A DNA stretch of 64,000 bases. Origin: Zhihengliuella salsuginis (GTDB lineage: Bacteria; Actinomycetota; Actinomycetes; Actinomycetales; Micrococcaceae). The notes beneath the pieces are model-generated. The model was not told the origin of the DNA and searched no databases. It saw only the letters and a program-made list of their open reading frames with translations. Both the position numbers and the translations under genes were made by a program. Of this stretch, positions 18,352 to 26,904 are shown piece after piece; the stretch's first letter is position 1; every line of letters starts with the position of its first letter. Location of the stretch: NCBI RefSeq assembly GCF_014651715.1, contig NZ_BMXK01000002.1, forward strand, positions 62,001-126,000, in the 5' to 3' direction.

Positions 18352-18650
18352 GCTGGGAGCCGATCCGGCCCCGGCCCGCCCGACCTGTTGAACGCACTCC
18401 ATGGCTTTTCGTGAGACAATGTAACCCGAGACCCCGTTGGGTCCGTGTTTCCGGTTCGCGCCTTCTCGCAAGAGGGGCACGCAATTTCCAGCTTCTTCAC
18501 AGAAATTGGGAACACCGGAGCGGTTGCAGGCGTTCGACAGTACGAAGGCCCTGCGACCGGGCCGCCGTGTGCGGCCAACCGGACTTGACAGGGTCATAGT
18601 GGCGTTACCCACCGGGAGACTCCACGGATCACACGTGAGGAAGGTAATTC
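18352..18650 (+). promoter_or_regulatory. Upstream region of sigA
   Basis: A 299-bp gap without a convincing gene. It contains an inverted repeat CAATTTC (18482-18488) / GAAATTG (18502-18508) and a TTGACA hexamer at about 18586, but no well-spaced -10 could be matched to it. GAGGAAGG before GTG 18651 is the ribosome-binding site. Confidence 0.4.
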
Positions 18651-19934
18651 GTGCCAGCAACCGAGACCAGTTCTCAGGACGCCCGTTCGCGGGATCAGCA
18701 GTCGGCGCCAGCCGTCGAGTCGGACGCACCTCAGGAAGAGGAGCTGACGCCGCAGCAGAAGGCGGCCCGCACCCGGGCGCGCAAGAAGGCCTCTGCGGAG
18801 ACCTCGGGCACCGCGCCGAAGCGGGCGACCAGGGCGAAGAAGCCTGCGGCCGCTCCGATCGAGGAGCCAGCTCCCCAGGCGGAGGGCGACGCGGAGGCGG
18901 ACGGGCAGAAGCCGGCCGCCGACGCCAAGGGCAAGGACGGCAAGCCTGAGGAGGAGAGCCGCGGATTCGTCCTGACCACGGATGAAGACGACGCGCCGCA
19001 GCAGCAGGTGCTCGTCGCCGGCGCCACGGCCGACCCCGTGAAGGACTACCTCAAGCAGATCGGCAAGGTCGCCCTGCTGAACGCGGAGCAGGAGGTCGAC
19101 CTCGCGCTGCGCATCGAAGGCGGCCTGTTCGCGTCGCACAAGCTCGCCCAGGGTGGCGAGAAGATGGACAAGCGCCTGCGCTGGGACCTGGAGCAGGTGG
19201 TCCACGACGGCAAGATCGCCAAGAACCACCTCTTGGAAGCCAACCTTCGCCTCGTCGTGTCGCTGGCCAAGCGCTACACCGGGCGCGGCATGCTGTTCCT
19301 GGACCTCATCCAGGAGGGCAACCTCGGTCTGATCCGCGCCGTCGAGAAGTTCGACTACACCAAGGGCTTCAAGTTCTCCACGTATGCCACCTGGTGGATT
19401 CGCCAGGCGATCACGCGTGCCATGGCCGACCAGGCGCGCACCATCCGCATCCCGGTCCACATGGTCGAGGTCATCAACAAGCTCGCCCGCGTCCAGCGTC
19501 AGATGCTGCAGGATCTGGGCCGCGAGCCCACCCCGGAGGAGCTCGCCAAGGAGCTCGACATGACGCCGGAGAAGGTCGTCGAGGTCCAGAAGTACGGCCG
19601 GGAGCCGATTTCCCTCCACACGCCGCTGGGCGAAGACGGGGACTCGGAATTCGGCGATCTGATCGAGGACTCCGAGGCCGTCGTGCCCGCCGACGCGGTC
19701 AGCTTCACGCTGCTGCAGGAACAGCTGCACTCCGTGCTGGACACACTCTCCGAACGGGAAGCCGGCGTCGTCGCCATGCGCTTCGGCCTCACCGACGGAC
19801 AGCCGAAGACTTTAGACGAAATCGGCAAGGTCTACGGTGTGACGCGGGAGCGAATTCGACAGATAGAGTCCAAGACGATGTCCAAGCTGCGCCACCCGTC
19901 CCGCTCGCAGGTCCTGCGCGACTACCTGGACTAG
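18651..19934 (+). CDS. sigA: Primary RNA polymerase sigma factor
   Basis: A 427-aa RpoD/SigA-type factor. The first 110 residues or so are a Lys/Ala/Glu-rich, probably unstructured region. Region 1.2 ([12 protein letters not shown]) follows, then region 2 with the -10 recognition helix ([20 protein letters not shown], about 243-262), region 3, and region 4 with the -35 helix-turn-helix near residues 385-410 ([11 protein letters not shown]). It directs housekeeping transcription. The GTG start has GAGGAAGG upstream. A 13-bp terminator hairpin follows. Confidence 0.97.
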   Translation: MPATETSSQDARSRDQQSAPAVESDAPQEEELTPQQKAARTRARKKASAETSGTAPKRATRAKKPAAAPIEEPAPQAEGDAEADGQKPAADAKGKDGKPEEESRGFVLTTDEDDAPQQQVLVAGATADPVKDYLKQIGKVALLNAEQEVDLALRIEGGLFASHKLAQGGEKMDKRLRWDLEQVVHDGKIAKNHLLEANLRLVVSLAKRYTGRGMLFLDLIQEGNLGLIRAVEKFDYTKGFKFSTYATWWIRQAITRAMADQARTIRIPVHMVEVINKLARVQRQMLQDLGREPTPEELAKELDMTPEKVVEVQKYGREPISLHTPLGEDGDSEFGDLIEDSEAVVPADAVSFTLLQEQLHSVLDTLSEREAGVVAMRFGLTDGQPKTLDEIGKVYGVTRERIRQIESKTMSKLRHPSRSQVLRDYLD

Positions 19935-19963
19935 AGAACCCGGACGGTCTCGGCACGAGTCCG

Positions 19964-19994
19964 GTGGCCCGGCCCCTCTCCGGGGCCGGGCCAC
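19964..19994 (+). terminator. Terminator after sigA
   Basis: A 13-bp GC-rich stem (19964-19976 with 19982-19994) lies 30 nt after the stop; the T-rich tail is poor. Confidence 0.65.
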
Positions 19995-20050
19995 TGGTCG
20001 TTTCCGGCCGGGTGCCAGCAAGCGGGTGGAGCCCACTGGCCGAAACGCAC

Positions 20051-20085
20051 TTCGGGGCCGGCCCCGAAGGACCGGCCCCGAAGGA
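20051..20085 (-). terminator. Hairpin and 14-bp tandem repeat after the DUF7455 gene
   Basis: TTCGGGGCCGG (20051-20061) pairs with 20072-20082, and a perfect 14-bp direct repeat occupies 20058-20071 and 20072-20085. Position and fold suit a terminator for the minus-strand gene ending at 20120. Confidence 0.5.
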
Positions 20086-20119
20086 CTGGGTTCTAGCTGC
20101 TCCGGAGGCCGGACGCGTC

Positions 20120-20347
20120 TTAGTCCGCGTCCTCGAACACCGGCTTCTCGTGGAGCTTGCTGGACTCGTCCTGCCACTCCGTCGTCTGCGGACGGAGCTT
20201 GGACTCCACCTCGCGCGCGTGGTGTGCACAGAAGAGCAGCTCTCCGCCCGAGGTCGCCAAAACCGCGCGTACGTAAGCTTGGGCCCCGCAGCGATCGCAA
20301 CGATCCAACGCGGTGAGACCACGTGTTGCCACTGAAGTTGCATTCAT
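20120..20347 (-). CDS. DUF7455 small zinc-ribbon-like protein
   Basis: A 75-aa protein with CDRC (Cys17, Cys20) and FCAHH (Cys40, His42/43), spaced like a small zinc ribbon, followed by an acidic and basic helical tail. Short proteins of this type are conserved beside sigA and the topoisomerase genes in actinobacteria; the function is unknown. The ATG at 20347 is preceded by GAGGAGG. Longer in-frame starts run into the divergent parE gene and are rejected. Confidence 0.85.
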   Translation of the reverse strand: MNATSVATRGLTALDRCDRCGAQAYVRAVLATSGGELLFCAHHAREVESKLRPQTTEWQDESSKLHEKPVFEDAD

Positions 20348-20573
20348 GACGACCTCCTCAATATCGGTAGTATCCAATACAACCAGTTCCGCGGCCCGAA
20401 TCATCGCTATTGGGGCGGTCTTTCGCTCACCGCGTAGCCGCACATCGCCGGGAATACGGGCCCGCACGGGCCGCCTGCGGCGAGCCACCCGGGTCCGCAC
20501 GACTGCGCGGAGTAGGGTTGAGGGGACCATCGCCGACCGCGTATCGACGCAGATCCCGAGGAGTTGCAGCCGC

Positions 20574-22679
20574 GTGGCACCTAGTTCCGAGTACAGCGCA
20601 CGACACCTTTCCGTCTTGGAGGGTCTGGAGGCCGTACGCAAGCGCCCCGGTATGTACATCGGATCCACCGACTCGCGCGGACTCATGCACTGCCTCTGGG
20701 AGGTCATCGACAACTCTGTCGACGAGGCCCTGGCCGGCCACGGCCAGAACATCCAGATCATCCTGCATCCGGACGACTCCGTGGAGATCTGGGACGACGG
20801 CCGCGGCATCCCGGTCGACGTCGAGCCGCGAACCGGGCTGAGCGGCGTCGAGGTCGTCTTCACGAAACTCCACGCCGGCGGCAAGTTCGGCGGCGGTTCC
20901 TACACGGCGTCCGGCGGCCTCCACGGAGTGGGCGCCAGCGTCGTCAACGCGCTGTCCTCCCGACTGGACGTCGAGGTCGACCGCGGTGGGAAGACGTACC
21001 GGATGCAGTTCCGCCGCGGCGAACCGGGCCGGTTCGCGGACAGCGGCAAGCCGAAGCCGTCTGCGGATTTCGCCCCCTTCGTCGAAGGATCACAGCTCGA
21101 CGTCGTCGGCAAGGCCAAGCGCGGAGTCACCGGCACGCGCATCCGCTACTGGTCCGACCACCAGATCTTCACGCGCGACGCCAAGTTCTCCTACGAGGAG
21201 CTGCAGAGCCGCGCCCGCCAGACCGCCTTCCTCGTGCCGGGGCTGCGGATCGAGCTGCGCGATGAGCGCCGCCTCGCCGGGACGCCCGGTGCCGACGGCC
21301 CTGTCAGCGAGGTCTTCCACCACGACGGCGGCATCTCAGAGTTCGTCGAGTACCTGGCGCCCGACGCTGCCGTGACGGATATCTGGCGTCTGCACGGAAC
21401 CGGCACCTTCACGGAGTCCGTGCCGGTCCTCGACGACAGCGGGCACAGCCAGATCACCGACGTCGAGCGCGCCTGCGAAGTCGACATCGCGCTGCGCTGG
21501 GGCGTCGGCTACGACACGACGAACCGGAGTTTCGTCAACATCATCGCCACCCCCAAGGGCGGCACCCACCAGACCGGGTTCGACCAGGCTCTGCTGAAGA
21601 CGTTCCGCAAGCACATCGAGGCCAACGCGCGCCGGCTGAAGGCGGGCAACGACAAGATCGAGAAGGACGACGTGACGGCGGGGCTCACGGCGGTCCTGAC
21701 GGTCCGCCTGGCCGAGCCGCAGTTCGAGGGCCAGACCAAGGAGGTCCTCGGCACGTCGGCGGTGCGCCAGATCGTCTCCAAGGTCGTCGAGAAGTCGCTG
21801 CAGGAGAAGCTGAACTCCCGCGCGCGCAACGACAAGCAGCAGTCGACCCAGCTGCTCGAGAAGGTCGTCAACGAGATGAAGTCGCGCATCTCCGCGCGCG
21901 TGCACAAGGAGACCCAGCGCCGGAAGTCGGCCCTCGAGGGTTCTTCGCTGCCGACGAAGCTGGCCGACTGCCGCAGCAACGACGTCGAGCAGTCCGAGCT
22001 CTTCATCGTCGAGGGAGACAGCGCGCTCGGCACGGCGAAGCTGGCCCGCAGCTCGGACTTCCAGGCGCTGCTGCCGATCCGCGGCAAGATCCTGAACGTG
22101 CAGAAGGCCTCCGTGGGCGACATGCTCTCCAATACGGAGTGCGCGGCCCTCATCCAGGTCATCGGCGCCGGCTCCAGCCGCAGCTTCGACCTGTCGGCGG
22201 CGCGCTACGGCAAAGTCATCCTGATGACCGACGCCGATGTCGACGGCGCCCACATCCGCACCCTGCTGCTCACCCTCTTCTTCCGCTACATGCGACCCAT
22301 GATCGAGGCCGGACGTGTCTTTGCCGCGGTTCCCCCGCTGCACCGGGTGGAGGTTGTCAACCCGGGTTCGAAGAGCAACGAGATGGTCTACACCTACTCC
22401 GAGTCCGAGCTCTACCGCGTGCTCGACGGGCTCGAGGCCGCAGGCCGGAAGTACAAGGAGCCGATCCAGCGGTACAAGGGCCTCGGCGAGATGGACGCCG
22501 AGCAGCTGGCCGAGACGACGATGGATCCGCGCCACCGCACGCTGCGCCGCGTCAACATCGACCACGCCGAGCAGGCGGAACGGGTCTTCGAGCTGCTGAT
22601 GGGCAGCGATGTGGCCCCGCGCAAGGAGTTCATCATCACCGGATCGGAACGTCTGGACCGCGAGCAGATCGACGTCTGA
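20574..22679 (+). CDS. parE: DNA topoisomerase IV subunit B-like type IIA topoisomerase
   Basis: A 701-aa ATPase subunit. It has a GHKL ATP site (EVIDNSVDEA, DDGRGIP, GGLHGVGASVVNALS), a transducer, and a TOPRIM domain with EGDSA and the metal-binding DADVDGAH. It pairs with the ParC-like subunit encoded at 30234-32912. I call it topo IV rather than gyrase from that partner and the location away from dnaA/dnaN, which is inference. The GTG start at 20574 has GAGGAG 10 nt upstream and gives the usual N-terminus. It is divergent from DUF7455 across 226 bp. Confidence 0.9.
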   Translation: MAPSSEYSARHLSVLEGLEAVRKRPGMYIGSTDSRGLMHCLWEVIDNSVDEALAGHGQNIQIILHPDDSVEIWDDGRGIPVDVEPRTGLSGVEVVFTKLHAGGKFGGGSYTASGGLHGVGASVVNALSSRLDVEVDRGGKTYRMQFRRGEPGRFADSGKPKPSADFAPFVEGSQLDVVGKAKRGVTGTRIRYWSDHQIFTRDAKFSYEELQSRARQTAFLVPGLRIELRDERRLAGTPGADGPVSEVFHHDGGISEFVEYLAPDAAVTDIWRLHGTGTFTESVPVLDDSGHSQITDVERACEVDIALRWGVGYDTTNRSFVNIIATPKGGTHQTGFDQALLKTFRKHIEANARRLKAGNDKIEKDDVTAGLTAVLTVRLAEPQFEGQTKEVLGTSAVRQIVSKVVEKSLQEKLNSRARNDKQQSTQLLEKVVNEMKSRISARVHKETQRRKSALEGSSLPTKLADCRSNDVEQSELFIVEGDSALGTAKLARSSDFQALLPIRGKILNVQKASVGDMLSNTECAALIQVIGAGSSRSFDLSAARYGKVILMTDADVDGAHIRTLLLTLFFRYMRPMIEAGRVFAAVPPLHRVEVVNPGSKSNEMVYTYSESELYRVLDGLEAAGRKYKEPIQRYKGLGEMDAEQLAETTMDPRHRTLRRVNIDHAEQAERVFELLMGSDVAPRKEFIITGSERLDREQIDV

Positions 22680-22706
22680 CGCCGCCCGGATCCCTTCGGG
22701 GCGGAA

Positions 22707-23639
22707 TCAGAGCGGCAGTGCGGGGGCGACGAGGAGGACGGTCGGGGCGACGACGAGCAGGACGGCGGCAGCGACGAGCGCCAGCCTGGCGGACCTCGAC
22801 AGGCGCGGCGACGGGGTGATCAGGCGCTTGAGGCGCTGAGCCGAAAGGTCGCCCTCCGGAAGACCCGACGAGGCTCCCGGGGGAGGCGCCTCGCCGGTCG
22901 CCGCCGTGATCAGGGCTCGCAGGAGCACGGCCGAATCGACCTGGCGGAGGGCCGCGTCGTCGGCGAGCATCTCGATCAGCTCGTGGACGGCACCGCGGGC
23001 CAGCTTGGATGTGGGAAGCCACGGCAGGGCCTGATGCCACGACTCGAAGGCCAGGACCAGGAGATCGTGGCGCTGGTCCAGGTGGGCCCGCTCGTGGGCG
23101 AGCACGGCCTTGAGGCCCTCCGGGTCGAGCGCCTCCATCAGGCCCCGGGAGACCACGGTGACCGAGCTCGTGAGCCCGGGCAGGCAGTATGCCACGGGGG
23201 CGTCGTGCTGGACCACGACGGTCCGGGAGTCGGAAGGCGCCGGGTTCGACAACAGGGCCAGCAGCTTCCGGTGGCGGGACCGGTGCCGGTGCACGCGAAC
23301 CCAGGTCAGCAGCAGCGTGAAGACCAGGTGGAGTCCGAGCAGGACCGCGGCGCTCAAGGCGAAGAGGTGCACCGGCCCGAGGTGGTCGGCGGACAGCCGC
23401 CCCGAGACGACCCCCCACAGTGCGCCGAGGCCGGAGAGCAGGTTGTCGCCCAGGGGCGCGAGCCCCCAGATCAGCATGGCCCCGATCATCGAGAGGCCGC
23501 CGGCCAGTGCGATGGCCTGCCAGAAGATCAGCGTGGTGAACGGGGAGCGGCTGGTGAACCGTGCGCGCGACAGCCAGACGGGGACGGGCCACGCCAGGGC
23601 GATGGCGAGACCCGCCAGCAGATACGAGGTCAGCAGCAC
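22707..23639 (-). CDS. M56 family (BlaR1-like) membrane metallopeptidase
   Basis: A 310-aa membrane protein with helices near residues 3-24, 37-60, 92-115 and 280-305 and a zinc-peptidase HERAH motif (His182, Glu183, His186) in a cytosolic domain. It belongs to the BlaR1/MecR1 M56 family but lacks the external penicillin-binding sensor domain, so it should not sense beta-lactams in the classical way. The GTG start lies 23 nt after the end of the BlaI-type repressor gene. The expected role is to cleave or inactivate that repressor in response to an unknown envelope or respiratory signal. Confidence 0.88.
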   Translation of the reverse strand: MLLTSYLLAGLAIALAWPVPVWLSRARFTSRSPFTTLIFWQAIALAGGLSMIGAMLIWGLAPLGDNLLSGLGALWGVVSGRLSADHLGPVHLFALSAAVLLGLHLVFTLLLTWVRVHRHRSRHRKLLALLSNPAPSDSRTVVVQHDAPVAYCLPGLTSSVTVVSRGLMEALDPEGLKAVLAHERAHLDQRHDLLVLAFESWHQALPWLPTSKLARGAVHELIEMLADDAALRQVDSAVLLRALITAATGEAPPPGASSGLPEGDLSAQRLKRLITPSPRLSRSARLALVAAAVLLVVAPTVLLVAPALPL

Positions 23640-23662
23640 GCTGGGCCGGGCCCGTGGTCAGG

Positions 23663-24091
23663 CTAGGCCGACTGGCCCGAGGTGGTGTGCGGCGTTCCGG
23701 AGTCCAGGGGCCGGGCCGCTTCGGCGGCGGGGCCTTCGAGGAGGCGGCGCAACGCGGCGGCCTCGCCGCCGGAGATCCCGCCGATGAACCTGGCGAGCAC
23801 CGCTTCCCGGTCCATGACGTTGCCGAGGGCCTCGTTCATGAGCTCGACCGTGTGCTCCTCGCGGCTCATCACGGCACGGTACTGGTGGGGGCGGGTATCT
23901 CGCTCGCGGGCGACGAGGTCCTTCTTCTCGAGACGCGCCAGCACGGTCAGAACGGTGGTCACGGCGAGCTCTTTGCCGTCCTCTGCGCCTGCGTGGGCCA
24001 GCGCATCACGGAGGCTGTTGGCCGTCTGGGCTTCAGTGCTGTCCCACAGAAGGTCCATGACGGAGCGCTCGAGGTCGCCTAGTGAGGCCAC
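23663..24091 (-). CDS. BlaI/MecI/CopY family transcriptional repressor
   Basis: A 142-aa winged-helix protein: MASLGDLERSVMDLLW begins the first helix, AVTTVLTVLARLEKKDLV is the recognition-helix region, and the C-terminal part is a helical dimerisation domain. BlaI-type repressors bind dyad operators as dimers and are inactivated by proteolysis from the partner M56 protein. The GTG start is 24091. Three 17-bp palindromes stand between it and cydA. One overlaps the inferred -35 of its own promoter, so autoregulation and control of cydABDC are predicted. Confidence 0.92.
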   Translation of the reverse strand: MASLGDLERSVMDLLWDSTEAQTANSLRDALAHAGAEDGKELAVTTVLTVLARLEKKDLVARERDTRPHQYRAVMSREEHTVELMNEALGNVMDREAVLARFIGGISGGEAAALRRLLEGPAAEAARPLDSGTPHTTSGQSA

Positions 24092-24139
24092 TGCTTGGTC
24101 CTGCTTTCCACGTGAAGTTCCAAAAGGGTGTGCACCTCA

Positions 24140-24168
24140 AATTTACCGCGAATCGCCGCAGATTTCTA
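24140..24168 (-). promoter_or_regulatory. Candidate promoter of the blaI-type gene
   Basis: On the minus strand TAGAAA (24163-24168) and TAAATT (24140-24145) are 17 nt apart. The -35 box overlaps operator 1. Confidence 0.45.
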
Positions 24169-24180
24169 CGCGGAGTAGAA
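24164..24180. promoter_or_regulatory. Operator palindrome 1 (TTCTAC-N5-GTAGAA)
   Basis: Perfect 6-bp half-sites with a 5-nt spacer (GCGGA); the first of three such sites in the blaI-cydA intergenic region. Confidence 0.75.
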
Positions 24181-24189
24181 CGGGAGGTA

Positions 24190-24206
24190 TTCTACGTCGT
24201 GTAGAA
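24190..24206. promoter_or_regulatory. Operator palindrome 2 (TTCTAC-N5-GTAGAA)
   Basis: Identical half-sites with spacer GTCGT, starting 26 bp from site 1. It overlaps TATTCT (24188-24193), a candidate -10 box for cydA. Confidence 0.75.
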
Positions 24207-24210
24207 GTTA

Positions 24211-24227
24211 TTCTACGGCTCGTAGAA
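24211..24227. promoter_or_regulatory. Operator palindrome 3 (TTCTAC-N5-GTAGAA)
   Basis: Identical half-sites with spacer GGCTC, starting 21 bp (two helical turns) from site 2. It overlaps a second TATTCT (24209-24214). Confidence 0.75.
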
Positions 24228-24281
24228 GTCGGATCGGCGAGACCCTCGCGGTTCGGCACGCACCCATCCCGGGAGGCACTC

Positions 24282-25856
24282 TTGGACCCGCTCGACATCG
24301 CCCGCTGGCAGTTCGGCATCACCACCGTCTACCACTTCCTCATGGTCCCGCTGACGATCGGACTCGGAGTCCTCGTCGCGTCCCTGCAGACCGCCTGGCA
24401 CGTGACAGGCCGCGAGCAGTACCTGCGCATGACCAAGTTCTGGGGCAAGCTCTTCCTGATCAACTTCATCATGGGCGTCGCCACCGGCATCGTCCAGGAG
24501 TTCCAGTTCGGCATGGCCTGGAGCGAGTACAGCCGCTTCGTCGGGGACGTGTTCGGCGCCCCGCTGGCGATGGAGGCCCTGCTGGCGTTCTTCGTCGAGT
24601 CCACGTTCCTCGGCTTGTGGATCTTCGGCTGGCAGCGGCTGCCCAAGGCCGTCCACCTGGCCTGCATCTGGTGCGCCTCGCTGGCCACGGTCGTCTCCGC
24701 CTACTTCATCCTGGTCGCCAACTCGTGGATGCAGCACCCGGTCGGCACCGAGATCATCGACGGCCGGGCGGTCATGACGGACGCCTGGGCGGTCTTCACG
24801 AACAACACGGCGCTGGTGACCTTCCCCCACACGATCTTCGGCGCGTTCGCCGTCGCCGGGGCGTTCCTGCTCGGCATCGCGTGGTTCCACCTCTACAAGC
24901 GACGCGCCGCCGGCATCGACACCGTCGACGAAGCGGGCCGCGTCGTCGTCGGAGAGGACACGGACCGGGGACGCAACCGGGACAGGACCGACTACCTGGT
25001 CTGGATCACGTCGTTGCGCCTGGGCGCGGTCGTCGCGCTCGTCTCCTTCATCGGCGTCGCCTTCAGCGGGCATGCGCAGGCCCAGTTGATGTTCGAGCAG
25101 CAGCCCATGAAGATGGCCGCCGCGGAGGCCGCCTGCCACGACGGCACCGGCTTCTCGGTCCTCTCCATCGGCGACCTGTCCAGCGACGGCGCGACCACCT
25201 GCGACGACATCGTCGGCGTCTACGAGATCCCGGGCCTGCTCTCCTTCCTCGCCAACGAGGACTTCACCACCGAGGTCAAAGGCGTGAACACGCTGCTGCC
25301 GGAGTACCAGGAGAAGTACGGCACCCACCTGCCCGACGACCCGATGTACGGCGAGCGCGCCGGGCAGGAGATCAACTACCTGCCGCTGATGGAGGTCACC
25401 TACTGGGGCTTCCGGGCGATGATCACCTTCGGCGGTCTGGCGGCCTTCGCCGCCGCGGTCGCGCTGTGGATCGTGCGCAAAGGCACGGTGCCGCGCGTCA
25501 GGTGGCTCTCGCGTCTGGCCGTCTTCGGGATCCTGGCCCCATTCGCGGCGAACAGCGCCGGCTGGATCTTCACGGAGATGGGGCGCCAGCCGTTCGTCGT
25601 GGCGCCCAACCCGACGTTCGACGGCGTCGACCAGGTCTTCATGTTCACCGCGGCGGCCGTCTCGCCGGGTGTGGGCGCGGGGGAGATGCTCTTCTCGCTC
25701 ATCGCGCTGACGAGCGTGTACGCCGTGCTCCTCGTCGTCGAGGTGGTGCTGCTCTTCCGGTACGTCGGCGGCGGGGTCGGCTCGGCGATGCCGGAACTGA
25801 ACGATACCGACGACGGCCCCGGCGAGGACGACGACGTTCTGGCCTTCGCCTACTAG
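24282..25856 (+). CDS. cydA: Cytochrome bd oxidase subunit I
   Basis: A 524-aa membrane subunit carrying the haems of a quinol oxidase that reduces oxygen to water with high affinity and without pumping protons. The N-terminus DPLDIARWQFGITTVYHFLM includes the conserved axial-histidine region, followed by multiple helices, a short Q-loop, and the conserved EMGRQPF segment near the end. The start is TTG 24282: GGGAGG stands 5 nt upstream and family members begin at this residue. Upstream ATG/GTG codons in frame would overlap the repressor gene. It is the first gene of cydA-cydB-cydDC and lies directly behind three BlaI-type operators. Confidence 0.96.
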   Translation: MDPLDIARWQFGITTVYHFLMVPLTIGLGVLVASLQTAWHVTGREQYLRMTKFWGKLFLINFIMGVATGIVQEFQFGMAWSEYSRFVGDVFGAPLAMEALLAFFVESTFLGLWIFGWQRLPKAVHLACIWCASLATVVSAYFILVANSWMQHPVGTEIIDGRAVMTDAWAVFTNNTALVTFPHTIFGAFAVAGAFLLGIAWFHLYKRRAAGIDTVDEAGRVVVGEDTDRGRNRDRTDYLVWITSLRLGAVVALVSFIGVAFSGHAQAQLMFEQQPMKMAAAEAACHDGTGFSVLSIGDLSSDGATTCDDIVGVYEIPGLLSFLANEDFTTEVKGVNTLLPEYQEKYGTHLPDDPMYGERAGQEINYLPLMEVTYWGFRAMITFGGLAAFAAAVALWIVRKGTVPRVRWLSRLAVFGILAPFAANSAGWIFTEMGRQPFVVAPNPTFDGVDQVFMFTAAAVSPGVGAGEMLFSLIALTSVYAVLLVVEVVLLFRYVGGGVGSAMPELNDTDDGPGEDDDVLAFAY

Positions 25857-25881
25857 AGACTCGCGACGCAAAGGACTCGTC

Positions 25882-26904
25882 ATGGATTTCCTCCCCACGC
25901 TGTGGTTCGTCATCATCGCCGTCCTCTGGGCCGGCTACCTCTTCCTCGAGGGCTTCGATCTGGGCGTCGGCATGCTGCTCGGCCCGTTCGCGCGCCGCGA
26001 GAAGCAGCGCCGGCTGCTCATCAACACCGTCGGCCCCGTCTGGGACGGCAACGAGGTCTGGTTGATCACGGCCGCCGGTGCGACCTTCGCAGCGTTCCCG
26101 CACTGGTACGCGTCGCTCTTCGCTGCGATGTACGTGCCGCTCGTGGTGGTGCTGCTCGCCTTGATCTTCCGCGCCGTCGCGTTCGAGTACCGGGGCAAAG
26201 CGGAGACCGCGGCCGCGCGGCGGCTCTGGACGATCGCCCTCTCCGGCGGCAGCCTCGTGATCGCCTTCGGCGTCGGCGTCCTGCTGGCCGTGACGACGAC
26301 GGGGCTCCCGCTCAACGCCAACGGCGACCGGGTCGGCGGCCCGTTCGCGTGGCTGACCTGGCCCGCCGTGCTCGGCGGCCTGGCCGTCGTCGGGTTCTGC
26401 CTGGCCCAGGCGCTGGCGTTCCTCGCCCTCAAGACGGACGGCGACGTGCGGGTGCGCTCTGCGCGTCTGCTGGCGCGCTGGTTCCCGGTGCTGCTGGCCC
26501 CGCTCGTCGCCTGGGTGGCCGTGGTCGTCGCGGGCAGCCCGCGCACCGGTGCCGTCGCCGCCTTGGCAGTGGCCGCCGCGGCAGCAGCAGCGGCGTGGGC
26601 CTTCGCCGCGCGCCGGGCGGAGGGGCGGGCGTTCCTCTCGCTCGGGGTCTTCCTGCTCGCGTCGGTGGCCGCGCTCTTCACGGCCGCCTACCCGGTGGTC
26701 CTGCCGTCGACGATCGACCCGGCGTTCGACCTCACGGTGGCGAACGCGTCGTCCTCGGCGTACACGCTGCAGGTGATGAGCATCGTCGCCGCTTTCGGAC
26801 TGCCTCTCGTGCTGGGCTACCAGGCGTGGACGTACTGGGTCTTCCGCCGCAGGATGACCGAGGACCACATCCCGGACGCGCACGCCGTGACGAGGATCGT
26901 CTGA
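25882..26904 (+). CDS. cydB: Cytochrome bd oxidase subunit II
   Basis: A 340-aa membrane protein with about nine helices. The N-terminal segment LEGFDLGVGMLL and the conserved GPVWDGNEVWLI are typical of CydB. It stabilises the haem pocket of CydA. It lies 25 nt after cydA, and its TGA stop is followed immediately by the ATG of cydDC, so the three genes should be one transcript. Confidence 0.95.
   Translation: MDFLPTLWFVIIAVLWAGYLFLEGFDLGVGMLLGPFARREKQRRLLINTVGPVWDGNEVWLITAAGATFAAFPHWYASLFAAMYVPLVVVLLALIFRAVAFEYRGKAETAAARRLWTIALSGGSLVIAFGVGVLLAVTTTGLPLNANGDRVGGPFAWLTWPAVLGGLAVVGFCLAQALAFLALKTDGDVRVRSARLLARWFPVLLAPLVAWVAVVVAGSPRTGAVAALAVAAAAAAAAWAFAARRAEGRAFLSLGVFLLASVAALFTAAYPVVLPSTIDPAFDLTVANASSSAYTLQVMSIVAAFGLPLVLGYQAWTYWVFRRRMTEDHIPDAHAVTRIV

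Noticed and set aside
20058-20085. A 14-bp tandem direct repeat as a mobile-element or CRISPR trace.
   Set aside because: There are only two abutting units without spacers, inside a hairpin just after a gene; a terminator explains it.
23682-24281. A 200-codon N-terminal extension of cydA.
   Set aside because: It would be antisense to the BlaI-type gene and cover its operators; TTG 24282 has GGGAGG and gives the canonical CydA start.
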